The position numbers and the translations under genes are program-made. Positions 16,686-25,399 of a stretch of DNA of 48,417 nt are shown piece after piece. The number at the start of each line of letters is the position of its first letter. The first letter of the stretch is position 1. Origin of the DNA: Alistipes sp. (GTDB taxonomy: Bacteria > Bacteroidota > Bacteroidia > Bacteroidales > Rikenellaceae); NCBI GenBank assembly GCA_017937765.1, contig JAGBCY010000015.1, positions 1 through 48,417 on the forward strand, given 5' to 3'. The notes under the pieces were generated by a model. The model searched no databases. It was not told where the DNA came from and saw only the letters and a program-made list of their open reading frames with translations.

Positions 16686-17456
16686 CTAATAGGCCTGGAA
16701 TGTGTCCCACGAGGAGTTTTTCTCGGCTGTGGCCTCCACACCGTCGGGGAGGTTAGGGAAGAAGTCGAAGCCCGTCCACGCCTCCACCTGGTCGACCGAC
16801 ACGGTGTAGTTGTAGAACTTGTCGTTATACTCCCTGTTCTCGTACCAGAAGCCAACGGTCGAGGCCGAAGTCACCACGCCCGAGCTATTGGTCGTAACCT
16901 TCAGTACCAACTTATAGAAGTAGTTGGGGATGGGTACGCTCCGCGTGTCGCTCGCAGGCTTGATGTAGGAGATGCTCTTATTCTCGCCCACCTTACTAAA
17001 TGCGACGCCCGTCACGACATAGACCTTCTCACTCTGGCCTATGGACTGTATCGCCTGCTCGAGGCTGTTCCATATACCATCGTTGAAGCGCGTCTGCCAC
17101 TGCGGTACCGAGTTTGTGTAGTAGAATGTCTGGAGCTGCATACCCCTGATGCCATTACGCGAGGCATTGGGGATGAGGTGCCCTCGGCTGTACGTGCCAC
17201 CCGAGTATGAGCTATCGAGATTCACTTGATACTCCTCGTCAATCTCGGGGTTATAGTCCCAACTGTTTGGTCGCGACAGCGAGCCCATATGCTCCGCCTC
17301 GAGCGGGTATGCCACCCACATCGTGGTGTATGTCGACTTGTCGTAGAAGATGGTGTAGTTACGCTCGCCACCATACTCGACCTTGCACTCTATGGCATTG
17401 GGATAGGCGTTGTCGCTACGCTGTGCGGGGAGTTCGAGCCACGACTCCGAGGCCAC
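16686..17456 (-). CDS. DNA/RNA non-specific endonuclease domain (in frame behind a TGA)
   Basis: About 256 residues matching the beta-beta-alpha-metal NucA/EndA family. YSRGHLIPNASR carries the catalytic His and replaces the common DRGH by SRGH. It is followed by the metal-ligand Asn-containing FYYTNSVPQ region and WNSLEQAI; VYVVTGVAF and PNYFYKLVL complete the fold. The only candidate start is a GTG at 17456 inside a Gly/Thr/Pro linker. That open frame continues upstream without another stop to the TGA at 17526-17528 that ends the preceding lipoprotein. The nuclease therefore looks like the C-terminal domain of that protein, split by one nonsense codon. If translated separately it would lack a signal peptide. 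Confidence 0.75.
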   Translation of the reverse strand: MASESWLELPAQRSDNAYPNAIECKVEYGGERNYTIFYDKSTYTTMWVAYPLEAEHMGSLSRPNSWDYNPEIDEEYQVNLDSSYSGGTYSRGHLIPNASRNGIRGMQLQTFYYTNSVPQWQTRFNDGIWNSLEQAIQSIGQSEKVYVVTGVAFSKVGENKSISYIKPASDTRSVPIPNYFYKLVLKVTTNSSGVVTSASTVGFWYENREYNDKFYNYTVSVDQVEAWTGFDFFPNLPDGVEATAEKNSSWDTFQAY

Positions 17457-17525
17457 GCCACCTGTTCCCGGGGTAGGGTCTGGCGTGGGAGGCGTAACCT
17501 CGCCTCCCGTGTCACCACCCCCAGT

Positions 17526-20246
17526 TCAATCCTGCTTGTAGATAACTACGTCATTCTGGCCTGATCCGTAGCACGCAAAGATCGGAGAATCGTTGTTGGG
17601 ATTATATCGTAGCCAGTTTTTTGTATTTGAACCAGTTGCCTTAATCGTTGCTACGCCTGAGCTGGCGATCGTTATCGCCCAGCTACTATTTGCTGAAAGC
17701 GTGGTTTCGGTTTTCAGATGGTTACTTTTGCTACTTGCAGCGTAGAGGTAACCATTGCCAACGTTAAAGGCGTAGCTGCTGGCAGTCGTTCCACTCTCGA
17801 GAGTGATAATCTGCACGTCATCACCGATTGTTACGGTGTTATTGCTCTTCGTAATTGAAGCCGCAGCTCTATTGTTGGTCTTCTGTGTCGTAGACAAAGC
17901 GTAGTCATAATCCTGTGCCACAATCACAATCTTGTCGCCAGCGGCGAGCTCCGATATATTAGTCACGAGGGTCCACTCGCCGGTGCCCGTAGCAATCTTC
18001 ATAGCCTGCGAAACCGCAACCGTCGCGCTGCACTCGCCGGCGGTGATGGTGACGGTGCCAGTCTGTAATGACTCGGTGTTGTTTGCGGGAGCCGTGATGG
18101 TAACATCTGTGCCACTGGTGGTTACGCTAAAGTGGGCGTTGTCGCACACGGCCGAAACCGTGGCTGTGAAGTTAAAGAGCGTTACCGCAACGGTCTCCGA
18201 GCCACCATCGGCACTGAACTCCACGTTGCTCTTATCCACGCTGATAGACTCTGTTGCGACGTTGTGCGAGATGTAGGTTGCATCCTTACCCTGAGGCGTA
18301 CCGTTGTATGATGCGCGGACAGTCTGCAAGGTGATCGTGTCACCAATCTTCAGACCGACCGCCTGCCAACATCTGCTGCCATCCTTGTCATTAAGGCCGT
18401 AGATTGCTACCTCGCCCGTGGCATCCTTAAGGTAGAAGTTGCCGTGATAGAAGTCGTTTTCGTTATCCTCGCGATACATACGTGTGATCTCGCCAGTGAG
18501 CTCGTAGAGCGTCGTAGTGCTCTCTGCGGCAGCCATAAACTCTGCTACCGTAGCCTTCACGATGGTAACTTCGGGAGCCTCACCCTCGACGTGCGAGACG
18601 TAGATTGCGTTCGTACCCTGAGGTGTGCCGTTGTGCGATGTACGTACGGTACGCAGGGTGATGGTGTCACCAACCTTTACGCCCGATGTAGCCCAGTACT
18701 TCTGTTCACCCTCGGGGCTGCAGAGACCGTAGATATATACCTCGCCCGTGCTGTCCTTGATGTAGAAGTTACCATATTCGGTGTTGCTAACACTTGTGAT
18801 CTGACCGGTAAGCTCGTAGACGGTCGCATCCTCCTCGGCAGCCAAGAACTCCGCGATGGTAGCCTTAACAACGCCGGGCTTTGGCTCAGGCTCGGGTTCT
18901 GGCTCGGGAGTCTCGCCACCCTCGACAATGGGAACAAGTAAGAGATTCTTCTCCTGAGTGCCTTTGTAGAACGCGAAGAATGAGCTTGATGAGTTCTTTG
19001 CAAGCATGCGTTCACTATCTGATGCAACAGTTATATTATACGTGTTGGTACCTTCAACGGGAGTGATATTCAAAAGGAATGCATCATCGCCCGTGAATGC
19101 GCTGTTACCCGTAGTCCAAGATAGATACTTGCCATCAGTATCCTGAACGTAGTAACCGCCATCTACGCGCTTGATATCCCAAATAAGCGATGTGTCTGTG
19201 GTGGCAAACGTCTCTGCTACGCCATCATATGCAACCTCCATCTGGTTGAGACGCTTTGTATTCGCTCCATTATCCACGTTGGTCATAGCGTAGTAAGATG
19301 TACCCTTCACAGCAATAATAGCATACTCGCCATCGGAGAAGCTAAAGCTATCCTCCTTCGTTGCCGATGACATATCCACCGTGAAGGTGTTGAGGTCACC
19401 CTCGCTGAAGGTCAACGAACGACCTGCGGGGATGGTAACTTCGCGTGTGTACGTATAATCGCTACATATAACCTTGACCGTGAATGTCTCGCCAGCCTCC
19501 ATCTCGAAGGGGTTACAACTGAAGTAGATGTCGCGCGTAGCAAGAGGCGTGGGGTAGTTGAGCGTGATGGCGTTTGTCTTGCTGTGGTAGCCATAGGTGT
19601 CAACGGTGCCCGTAGTGGCATTCACATAGTTACGACCCGCCAAGATATCCTCCGCGCCTGCCGTGAATACCACCTGCGAGATGGTGCTCGACGCGGGGAG
19701 ACCCTTGAGCGTGAGCTTGCCAATAGCCGTGAGACGCTTGAACTGCATAGCCAGCTCGGTGGGCTGCGTGTTTGTTGTAATCTGCTTAGCTACAAGGATG
19801 TCCGACGTAGGATCGAACGACGTAGCCGTGGGGTTCTGTGCGCCCTTAACGGTAACCTTAATCTTAGTTACATCGCGTTTACCCTCGTCATCCTCCGTAA
19901 CAGCATCTGCGGGGTAGATGGCGTTGTATGTAAACGACGTAGATGTCTCGTCGGCCTTGAATGCCACGGTAAACTGAGCCTTGCCATTAGCGTCGATGAC
20001 GGTCTCAGATGTGGTGCGATAGTTGGCCGAGTTCTCGATGACCTTGAGCTGGTCGCTCTCGTTCCACATAACCTTTCCCAACTCCTCGTCGATGTAGGTA
20101 CGCGTTGCGTCTACATCGGCCGTGATGGTCATCTTAACCTCTGCGGGCTCGATGGGGCGCAGTGCCTCGTCGATGTTCTCGTTACAAGCGGTGAAGCCCA
20201 TTGCAGCTACTGCAACAAGCATCAAGTGTTTGATCTGCTTCTTCAT
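17526..20246 (-). CDS. Large surface lipoprotein with fimbrillin-like, OB-fold and BACON-type modules
   Basis: 906 residues from MKKQIKHLML. The lipobox GFTAC puts the lipid on Cys21, so it is probably outer-membrane anchored. N-terminal region (about 25-300): fimbrillin-like (ATRTYIDEELGKVMWNESDQ). A beta module follows (GEYAIIAVKGTSYYAMTN), then a P-E linker and two similar OB-fold repeats (ATIAEFLAAEEDATVYELTG.. and ATVAEFMAAAESTTTLYELTG..). A BACON-like Ig domain (SVDKSNVEFSADGGSETVAV) is followed by a final beta module (GDKIVIVAQDYDYALSTTQK). The stop TGA is followed in frame by TGGGDTGGEV, a Pro-rich linker and a nuclease domain. An earlier in-frame ATG (20384) would add 46 residues before the signal peptide and is rejected. 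Confidence 0.85.
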   Translation of the reverse strand: MKKQIKHLMLVAVAAMGFTACNENIDEALRPIEPAEVKMTITADVDATRTYIDEELGKVMWNESDQLKVIENSANYRTTSETVIDANGKAQFTVAFKADETSTSFTYNAIYPADAVTEDDEGKRDVTKIKVTVKGAQNPTATSFDPTSDILVAKQITTNTQPTELAMQFKRLTAIGKLTLKGLPASSTISQVVFTAGAEDILAGRNYVNATTGTVDTYGYHSKTNAITLNYPTPLATRDIYFSCNPFEMEAGETFTVKVICSDYTYTREVTIPAGRSLTFSEGDLNTFTVDMSSATKEDSFSFSDGEYAIIAVKGTSYYAMTNVDNGANTKRLNQMEVAYDGVAETFATTDTSLIWDIKRVDGGYYVQDTDGKYLSWTTGNSAFTGDDAFLLNITPVEGTNTYNITVASDSERMLAKNSSSSFFAFYKGTQEKNLLLVPIVEGGETPEPEPEPEPKPGVVKATIAEFLAAEEDATVYELTGQITSVSNTEYGNFYIKDSTGEVYIYGLCSPEGEQKYWATSGVKVGDTITLRTVRTSHNGTPQGTNAIYVSHVEGEAPEVTIVKATVAEFMAAAESTTTLYELTGEITRMYREDNENDFYHGNFYLKDATGEVAIYGLNDKDGSRCWQAVGLKIGDTITLQTVRASYNGTPQGKDATYISHNVATESISVDKSNVEFSADGGSETVAVTLFNFTATVSAVCDNAHFSVTTSGTDVTITAPANNTESLQTGTVTITAGECSATVAVSQAMKIATGTGEWTLVTNISELAAGDKIVIVAQDYDYALSTTQKTNNRAAASITKSNNTVTIGDDVQIITLESGTTASSYAFNVGNGYLYAASSKSNHLKTETTLSANSSWAITIASSGVATIKATGSNTKNWLRYNPNNDSPIFACYGSGQNDVVIYKQD

Positions 20247-20259
20247 AGTTGCACGTAGT

Positions 20260-20412
20260 TTAGAAATCACCATTATCAAAGATGTCATACTCATCACCAG
20301 CCTCGCCGTAGTCGCCATAGCTGGCCTCGAAGCCACGCTCGACCACGGTCGAGATAACCTCCATTTCGGGCGATTCGTAATCAACCGCCTCGTTCAATTT
20401 GTTGATCCTCAT
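20260..20412 (-). CDS. 50-residue acidic small protein upstream of the lipoprotein
   Basis: Start ATG at 20412, stop TAA at 20260-20262, ending 13 bases before the lipoprotein ATG in the same direction. It begins MRINKLNEAVDYESPEMEVI and ends GDEYDIFDNGDF. It has no signal peptide, a Pro-Glu-x-Glu-Val core and a Gly/Asp/Tyr-rich tail. From general experience, Bacteroidales often carry such short proteins before large surface lipoproteins; their role is unknown. Tight spacing suggests cotranscription. It could be a leader peptide or a small structural or secreted peptide. Confidence 0.55.
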   Translation of the reverse strand: MRINKLNEAVDYESPEMEVISTVVERGFEASYGDYGEAGDEYDIFDNGDF

Positions 20413-20450
20413 TGGGTAAATGTTTTTAATATTAGTTAATTAAAGTTTAA

Positions 20451-21593
20451 TTACTTGAAGAGTTGCTGCGCAAATTCCGTGAGGTAGATGCGCCAGTTGC
20501 GCCACGTGTGACCACCCTCGCTCTCGCGGTAGGTGTAGGGGTACTGTGCCTCGTCGAGCATCGCACGGAAGCGTACGTTTTCCTCGTAGAGGAAGTCCTC
20601 CTTGCCGATGGCTATCCAGTAGAGAGCCACGCCCTCGTCGAACTGACGGGCGAGCTTCGCCTCCATATTGTCATACAACGCAACGCCCTCGCGCATACGG
20701 AGCACGGCAGCCGAGAAGAGACCTACGTAGTTGAACATCGTGGGGTACTCCTTCGATATGTGCAGCGTGTGGAAGCCGCCCATCGAGAGGCCGGCAATTG
20801 CACGCGAATGCTTCTTTGCGATGGTGCGGTAGTGGTCGTCGACCCACTCCACAATGCCGGGGAAGAGGCTCTCGAACGTGCCATCCATCGAGCCGCTCAT
20901 ATATGGACGCCACATACCCTCGTGCGAGTAGCCCGGGGCGGCGACGTGCTGCATACAGCCGTTAGTCATAACGATAATCATAGGCTCGGCAAGCCCCTCG
21001 GCGATAAGGTTATCCATAATCTCGGCTACGCGACCCGTGGCAATCCACGCCTCCTCGTCACCACCCATACCGTGTAGTAGGTAGAGTACGGGGTACTTGC
21101 GACGGCTATCCTCGTAGTCCGCTGGGGTGTATACCACCATACGACGCTCGCGGTCATCGCCCGCATCGGCCCATACACGCGCAATGCTTCCGTGCGGTAC
21201 GTTCTGTGCAGCGTAGAGGTCGCCACGCTCGCCGGGGATTATAAAGTAGTTCATCTGCGAGCCCACGTCGCGCATAACGTACGAGTTAGCGGGGTCGTGA
21301 ACATCGCGCATACCGTCGACCGTGAAGCGGTAGGTGTAGAGCTCCGAGGCTAAGGGCGCGGTTGTCACCTCCCACACTCCATCCTCGCGGCGGGTCATAG
21401 CGAGAGCCTCCGCGGTAAAGTCGCCCTCGGCCACAACGCTCTCGGCCTGAGGGGCGTAGAGGCGTAGCGTGACGCTATTGTCGCTGTTGACAACGGGCGA
21501 TACGGCTGCGTCGGTCTGCCATAGGTTCTGCTGAGCCGAGGCTGTCGTAAAGGTTACGATGGCCATAAGTAGGCCACAAAGTCTGCGTGTCAT
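20451..21593 (-). CDS. Secreted CE1-type esterase (feruloyl/acetylxylan esterase-like)
   Basis: 380 residues with a signal peptide (cleavage near ASA-QQ). An N-terminal early-set (CBM48-like) beta domain, about 25-125 (VTLRLYAPQAESVVAEGDF, YTYRFTVDG), is followed by an alpha/beta hydrolase of the putative esterase/CE1 family. Motifs: PVLYLLHGMGG, nucleophile elbow GLSMGG, and C-terminal His in GGHTWRNW. Relatives cut ester-linked side groups of plant polysaccharides or siderophores; the substrate here is unknown. It follows the acyltransferase gene in the same direction with a 27-base gap, so the two may form an operon. Confidence 0.85.
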   Translation of the reverse strand: MTRRLCGLLMAIVTFTTASAQQNLWQTDAAVSPVVNSDNSVTLRLYAPQAESVVAEGDFTAEALAMTRREDGVWEVTTAPLASELYTYRFTVDGMRDVHDPANSYVMRDVGSQMNYFIIPGERGDLYAAQNVPHGSIARVWADAGDDRERRMVVYTPADYEDSRRKYPVLYLLHGMGGDEEAWIATGRVAEIMDNLIAEGLAEPMIIVMTNGCMQHVAAPGYSHEGMWRPYMSGSMDGTFESLFPGIVEWVDDHYRTIAKKHSRAIAGLSMGGFHTLHISKEYPTMFNYVGLFSAAVLRMREGVALYDNMEAKLARQFDEGVALYWIAIGKEDFLYEENVRFRAMLDEAQYPYTYRESEGGHTWRNWRIYLTEFAQQLFK

Positions 21594-21620
21594 AGTATCG
21601 TAATTTTCCGTCTGTTCTAT

Positions 21621-22685
21621 CTATCTCTTTCCCAGTGCGTAGTAGGCAATATGTCGGTTGCGGCACAACAACCACCCGATGCCGAGCGACAGGCCCGCGG
21701 TGGTGATGGCTATGGGCAGTCCTACGACTAAGGGCGAGAGCGGGAATGCCACGGCTGCCACGTAGGGGTAGAAGATGTCGGTGATGCCGAGGAGCAGGAA
21801 GTAGTGGATGACGTACACCTCCAACGTGTGTCTGCCGACATACTGCATAGTGCGCCCTACGAGCGTGCTATCCTCGAGCCTCGTGCGCAGGCGGCGGAAG
21901 GTGCCGTAGAGCATCACGATGCCCGCAAAACCCACAAGTAGGCAGATGATTATGTCGATGCCGCCATCGAGCTTCATACGTCCCCACGACAGCAAGCCAA
22001 AGAGCACTATTGCGGTGAGGTATATGCTCCTGCGGTCGATAATCCTATCGAACGTCTCGCGATGGCAACCCGCCAAGAGTCCCCCGCAGAAGAAGGGCAT
22101 AAAGCGTATCAGGCAGCTAAGGCATATTGACGTGGGTAGCGGTGCTGTAAGCCACCGCTCTGACCATAGAAACGATAGCCCCACAGCTACCACAAAGAGC
22201 CACATAATGGCGCGTGGGATGCTTATCTCCCTCTTGCTCCGCGCCACAAAGTAGCGCAGGAGGTAGTAGATGCCGAGCATCTCGAAGAGGACAAGCGTAA
22301 ACCAGTAGCCCATCTTTCGCTCCGTGAGGATCATCTCCTTGAAGCTGCATACGTCGCCCACGTAGATATAGAGCGTACCAAATATCAGCACGGGGAGTAG
22401 CAACGTGCGAGCCTTAGTGGCTATACGCTGGCGAAGCTCTGCCGAGGTCCACTCCTGAGCCAAGCGAAAGGAGAGCAAGCCGCTGATGAAGAAGAACAGA
22501 GGCATACGAAAGTTGATAAACAGCTGATTCACAATCGTCCGATTAGGAATGTAAATATGGCTGAATACCACGAGTATCATCGTGAGTCCCCTCAGTGCGT
22601 CTATATATCCTATACGCTTCAAAATGGTTCGTAGTTTTTGTACGTGGTAACCCGTAATAACAACAACGTACAAGCCTTCCATCAC
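21621..22685 (-). CDS. Acyltransferase-3 family membrane protein
   Basis: 354 residues with about ten membrane helices. The family start, IGYIDALRGLTMILVVFSHI, carries the catalytic-type His in VVFSHIY. RMPLFFFISGLLSF is the second signature. The family O-acetylates or succinylates surface glycans from cytosolic acyl-CoA. The ATG at 22685 gives about 22 extra residues before the conserved part; a TTG start just before KRIGYID is possible. It has its own reverse promoter box. Pairing with a downstream secreted esterase is suggestive of glycan decoration and removal, but that is inference. Confidence 0.85.
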   Translation of the reverse strand: MMEGLYVVVITGYHVQKLRTILKRIGYIDALRGLTMILVVFSHIYIPNRTIVNQLFINFRMPLFFFISGLLSFRLAQEWTSAELRQRIATKARTLLLPVLIFGTLYIYVGDVCSFKEMILTERKMGYWFTLVLFEMLGIYYLLRYFVARSKREISIPRAIMWLFVVAVGLSFLWSERWLTAPLPTSICLSCLIRFMPFFCGGLLAGCHRETFDRIIDRRSIYLTAIVLFGLLSWGRMKLDGGIDIIICLLVGFAGIVMLYGTFRRLRTRLEDSTLVGRTMQYVGRHTLEVYVIHYFLLLGITDIFYPYVAAVAFPLSPLVVGLPIAITTAGLSLGIGWLLCRNRHIAYYALGKR

Positions 22686-22738
22686 TTGAGTGGATTAGTG
22701 TTGTAAACCCTTGCTGTTACAGAACCCTCTTATGAGGG

Positions 22739-22746
22739 CAAAGATA
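22739..22746 (-). promoter_or_regulatory. Promoter -7 box of the acyltransferase gene
   Basis: The reverse strand reads TATCTTTG, about 53 bases upstream of the start. A small CCCT/AGGG hairpin follows at once in the leader. Confidence 0.55.
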
Positions 22747-22822
22747 GTAACTTTATCTTATAAATGCTCCATTTGTGTCAATATTCTCTACGATTATTTC
22801 CTCCTTTTTTATACCTTTTTCG

Positions 22823-22830
22823 TATCTTTG
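22823..22830 (+). promoter_or_regulatory. Promoter -7 box of the phosphodiesterase gene
   Basis: TATCTTTG. Transcription would start near 22836, exactly where the first tandem leader repeat begins, and give a leader of about 180 nt. Confidence 0.6.
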
Positions 22831-22832
22831 CC

Positions 22833-22983
22833 ATCGGACCGATGGCCCTATTACAGCGAGGTGGTACAGCAATGACGGTCCAAAGTGGTGATAGATAGGT
22901 GCTTTTGTAGGGCGTTTGTTTAATCGGAGCGATGGCCCTATTACAGCGAGGTGGTAAATATTGACAGCCTTAAGTAGTGATAG
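22833..22983 (+). repeat. Tandem leader repeats (62 and 61 nt) before the phosphodiesterase gene
   Basis: Copy 1 is 22833-22894 and copy 2 is 22923-22983, offset 90. The first 34 bases (ATCGGA..GTGGTA) differ at one position only. The 3' parts share TGAC, RGYC and AAGTRGTGATAG. In copy 1, GGACCG (22836-22841) can pair with CGGTCC (22876-22881); in copy 2 that pairing is weak. The position from the predicted transcription start through the leader suggests a tandem RNA element or a doubled operator. I do not recognise a known riboswitch. Confidence 0.6.
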
Positions 22984-23014
22984 GAATGACCTTTACACGG
23001 ATAATTTTAGACGT

Positions 23015-23503
23015 ATGAAGATAGGAGTTATATCAGATACACACGGAACGTTCGATGGGGTGTTGGAGGAGTTCCTCGCTCCGTGTGACGAGATTTGGCA
23101 CGCGGGTGACTTCGGCTCATTGGAGCTTGCCGACCGTATCGCCGCCTTTCGACCGTTGAGGGCCGTGTATGGTAATATCGACGGTGGCGTTACGCGTCGT
23201 GTATATCACGAATTCAACTTCTTCGAGGTCGAGGGTGCGCGCGTGCTGATGACGCATATCGGCGGCTATCCGCGCCACTACTACCCTAAGGCTCTGCAAC
23301 ATATCCACGGTGCACGACCAAAGATATTCATCGCAGGCCACTCGCATATATTAAAGGTCATCTACGATCCCGTCTACGACCTGCTGTTCATAAATCCCGG
23401 TGCTGCGGGCATCTATGGCATACATCGTGTGCGTACGGCCGTGCGCTTCGACCTCGAGGCGGGCGAGATACGTAATATGGAGATTGGCGAGTGGAACAAA
23501 TAA
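23015..23503 (+). CDS. YfcE/MJ0936-family metallophosphoesterase
   Basis: 162-residue cytosolic phosphodiesterase of the calcineurin-like superfamily. All metal motifs are present: SDTHG at the N-terminus, HAGDFG, YGNIDG, and later MTHIGGYP and IAGHSH. Relatives (E. coli YfcE) hydrolyse small phosphodiesters with Mn; the physiological substrate is unknown. The ATG at 23015 gives the standard MKIGVISDTHG start; an upstream in-frame TTG lies inside the leader repeat. The leader carries two tandem repeats. The following esterase starts about 25-35 bases downstream, perhaps cotranscribed. Confidence 0.9.
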   Translation: MKIGVISDTHGTFDGVLEEFLAPCDEIWHAGDFGSLELADRIAAFRPLRAVYGNIDGGVTRRVYHEFNFFEVEGARVLMTHIGGYPRHYYPKALQHIHGARPKIFIAGHSHILKVIYDPVYDLLFINPGAAGIYGIHRVRTAVRFDLEAGEIRNMEIGEWNK

Positions 23504-23537
23504 TAATTAGTAGTAAGTAATTAGTAATATGTTGATT

Positions 23538-24509
23538 ATGAAGCGTATATTCCTGTTGGTGGGGCTTGTATTAGGGCTTAGTGCTACACTCTCGGCGCAG
23601 AGTGTTGTGTGCGAGACGTTGCACTATGCTACGCACGAGGGCCAGCATCTCTATCTCGATAGATACACTACGGCAGATGTGGCTGATGGTGCAGTGGTTG
23701 ACGAGCCGCGGCCCTGTATGATCTTCGCCTTTGGCGGCGGCTTTGTACGCGGCGAGCGTGACACGCCATTCTATACGACATACTTCGAGAGCCTCGCACG
23801 CGAGGGTATCGTCGTGGTGTCGATCGACTATCGCTTGGGGTTGCGTAACCTCGGCAGTGACTTCAGCCGCGACATCGGCATCAAGGTGCTGATCGACGTT
23901 ATGGGCCGTGCAGTACGCATCGCCGTTGAGGATATCTACGCCGCTACGAATTTCGTGCTTGCGAATGCAGAGGCGTGGGGTGTTGATCCTGAGCGTGTTA
24001 TGCTTAGCGGCTCGAGCGCGGGAGCCATCGCCTCGTTGCAGGCTGAGTGGTTGAGAGTGTGTGATGCTGAGCTTGCCTCGGTGCTACCCGATGATTTCCG
24101 CTATGCTGCGGTTGTGGCGTGTGCCGGTGCAATATTCTCGGCTGATGGCCGGCCCCGATTTACGAGTGAGCCTGCCCCTATGCTTCTCTTCCACGGCACG
24201 GCGGATAGCAACGTTCCCTACAATAAGGCCTCTATCTTTGGCGTGGGCTTCTACGGCTCGAAATATATTGCCAAGCAGCTCGATAAACTCGATACCCCAT
24301 ACTGGTTCTACTCGGCTGAATATGTGGATCATACGTTGGCTGGCACACCTCTTATCGACAAGTGTGACCTTATCAAACAGTTTATTCGCGACTATGTGAT
24401 TGATGGCCGCCGTGCTCAGATACGAACCGATGTTGTTGCGGTTGATGCGGCGAAGTGTAAGACGCACTTCACGCCGATGGATTATCTTCGCACCAACTAC
24501 AAGCGGTAG
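23538..24509 (+). CDS. Secreted alpha/beta-hydrolase (carboxylesterase family)
   Basis: 323 residues from MKRIFLLVGLVLGL, with a signal peptide ending near LSAQS. An in-frame ATG nine bases earlier is an alternative start. Esterase/lipase fold: oxyanion FAFGGGFVRG, IDYRLGLRN, nucleophile elbow SGSSAGA, acid HGTADSNVPY and His in EYVDHTLAG. Substrate unknown; likely periplasmic or secreted ester hydrolysis. A terminator follows at 24572. Confidence 0.85.
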   Translation: MKRIFLLVGLVLGLSATLSAQSVVCETLHYATHEGQHLYLDRYTTADVADGAVVDEPRPCMIFAFGGGFVRGERDTPFYTTYFESLAREGIVVVSIDYRLGLRNLGSDFSRDIGIKVLIDVMGRAVRIAVEDIYAATNFVLANAEAWGVDPERVMLSGSSAGAIASLQAEWLRVCDAELASVLPDDFRYAAVVACAGAIFSADGRPRFTSEPAPMLLFHGTADSNVPYNKASIFGVGFYGSKYIAKQLDKLDTPYWFYSAEYVDHTLAGTPLIDKCDLIKQFIRDYVIDGRRAQIRTDVVAVDAAKCKTHFTPMDYLRTNYKR

Positions 24510-24571
24510 TTCATTCGCAGTGCTATGGCTTAAAGGAGTTCTGATTGTTCACCCATCGAAACCCATAAACA

Positions 24572-24611
24572 AAACGGGGATGACAAAAATATTGATTTGT
24601 CATCTCCGTTT
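24572..24611. terminator. Terminator between the esterase and the outer-membrane protein gene
   Basis: AAACGGGGATGACAAA (24572-24587) with TTTGTCATCTCCGTTT (24596-24611): 15 of 16 pairs and an 8-nt loop, lying between convergent genes. Confidence 0.75.
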
Positions 24612-24643
24612 CGTTAGGACCCTAAATTTTGGTCAAACGTCTG

Positions 24644-25399
24644 TTAAAATGTTATACCTACTTTTATATATAATGAGTTAGAGAAGGTCTTGTATTCATC
24701 GTAATCAATTTCCTTACAAATTTCGTAATCATCATCCCACTCATTGTAGTCCCAGTAATAATCGGTGTCGATATCTTGTTGTACATAACGCTGATGTTGC
24801 AATCCTACTGTAAAGCTCAATAATTTATATTCGATACCAACACCCCAATCACAGTAAAAACCACCTTTAATCTTGTGTGAGTATATATTTCCCACTCGGT
24901 AATCATCTTCATAGTAAGTATCGTCGTATATAAATTTACCATTAGAGTTAGCTATCGCGGTTCCACCAAAACTTAGAGTTGTAAATGGCCTCAATTTATC
25001 GGTGATAGGTAAAAATCCCTTGATATTTACAAAAATGGGAATTGCAATCATATCCCAAGTTGTTGTTTTACTCCTGAATGAGTAAATATCTTCTGCTCCA
25101 AATATCTCACCCGTATAATATTGGAGCCCTAAACCTGCACCTACGTAGAGGTAGTTAGATAGCGACACGCCGTGTACGGTCTCAATCAGAGGGCGTGACA
25201 TTGATGAATAAACTGCAAAATTATAATATTCTTCATTGTCTACTTGTGCGGGTATATGCAACTTATTTGAGAATGCACCTCCTATGTTAATTTCTCCACG
25301 ATACTTGATGTCCCACTTAAACGGCTGTGGCTTGAACTGTGCGAATGAAATACCAATTGAGCAACTAATTGCACACAAAATTAGTAATGCTTTCTTCAT
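24644..25399 (-). CDS. Outer-membrane beta-barrel protein (AT-rich)
   Basis: 251 residues with a signal peptide (MKKALLILCAISCSIGISFA). Alternating aromatic beta strands follow (YLYVGAGLGLQYYTGE, WGVGIEYKLLSFTVGLQHQRY) and a terminal Phe (YIKVGITF), typical of small porin-like barrels recognised by the BAM complex. The function is unknown. Base composition is strikingly AT-rich with many Asp/Tyr codons in A/T-ending form, unlike the GC-rich neighbours, which suggests acquisition by transfer or relaxed selection. It is preceded by a 440-nt AT-rich region without a convincing gene. Confidence 0.8.
   Translation of the reverse strand: MKKALLILCAISCSIGISFAQFKPQPFKWDIKYRGEINIGGAFSNKLHIPAQVDNEEYYNFAVYSSMSRPLIETVHGVSLSNYLYVGAGLGLQYYTGEIFGAEDIYSFRSKTTTWDMIAIPIFVNIKGFLPITDKLRPFTTLSFGGTAIANSNGKFIYDDTYYEDDYRVGNIYSHKIKGGFYCDWGVGIEYKLLSFTVGLQHQRYVQQDIDTDYYWDYNEWDDDYEICKEIDYDEYKTFSNSLYIKVGITF

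Noticed and set aside
17454-17456. GTG as the true start of an independent nuclease gene
   Set aside because: It lies inside a linker-like stretch, has no ribosome site or signal peptide, and the frame is open back to the preceding TGA.
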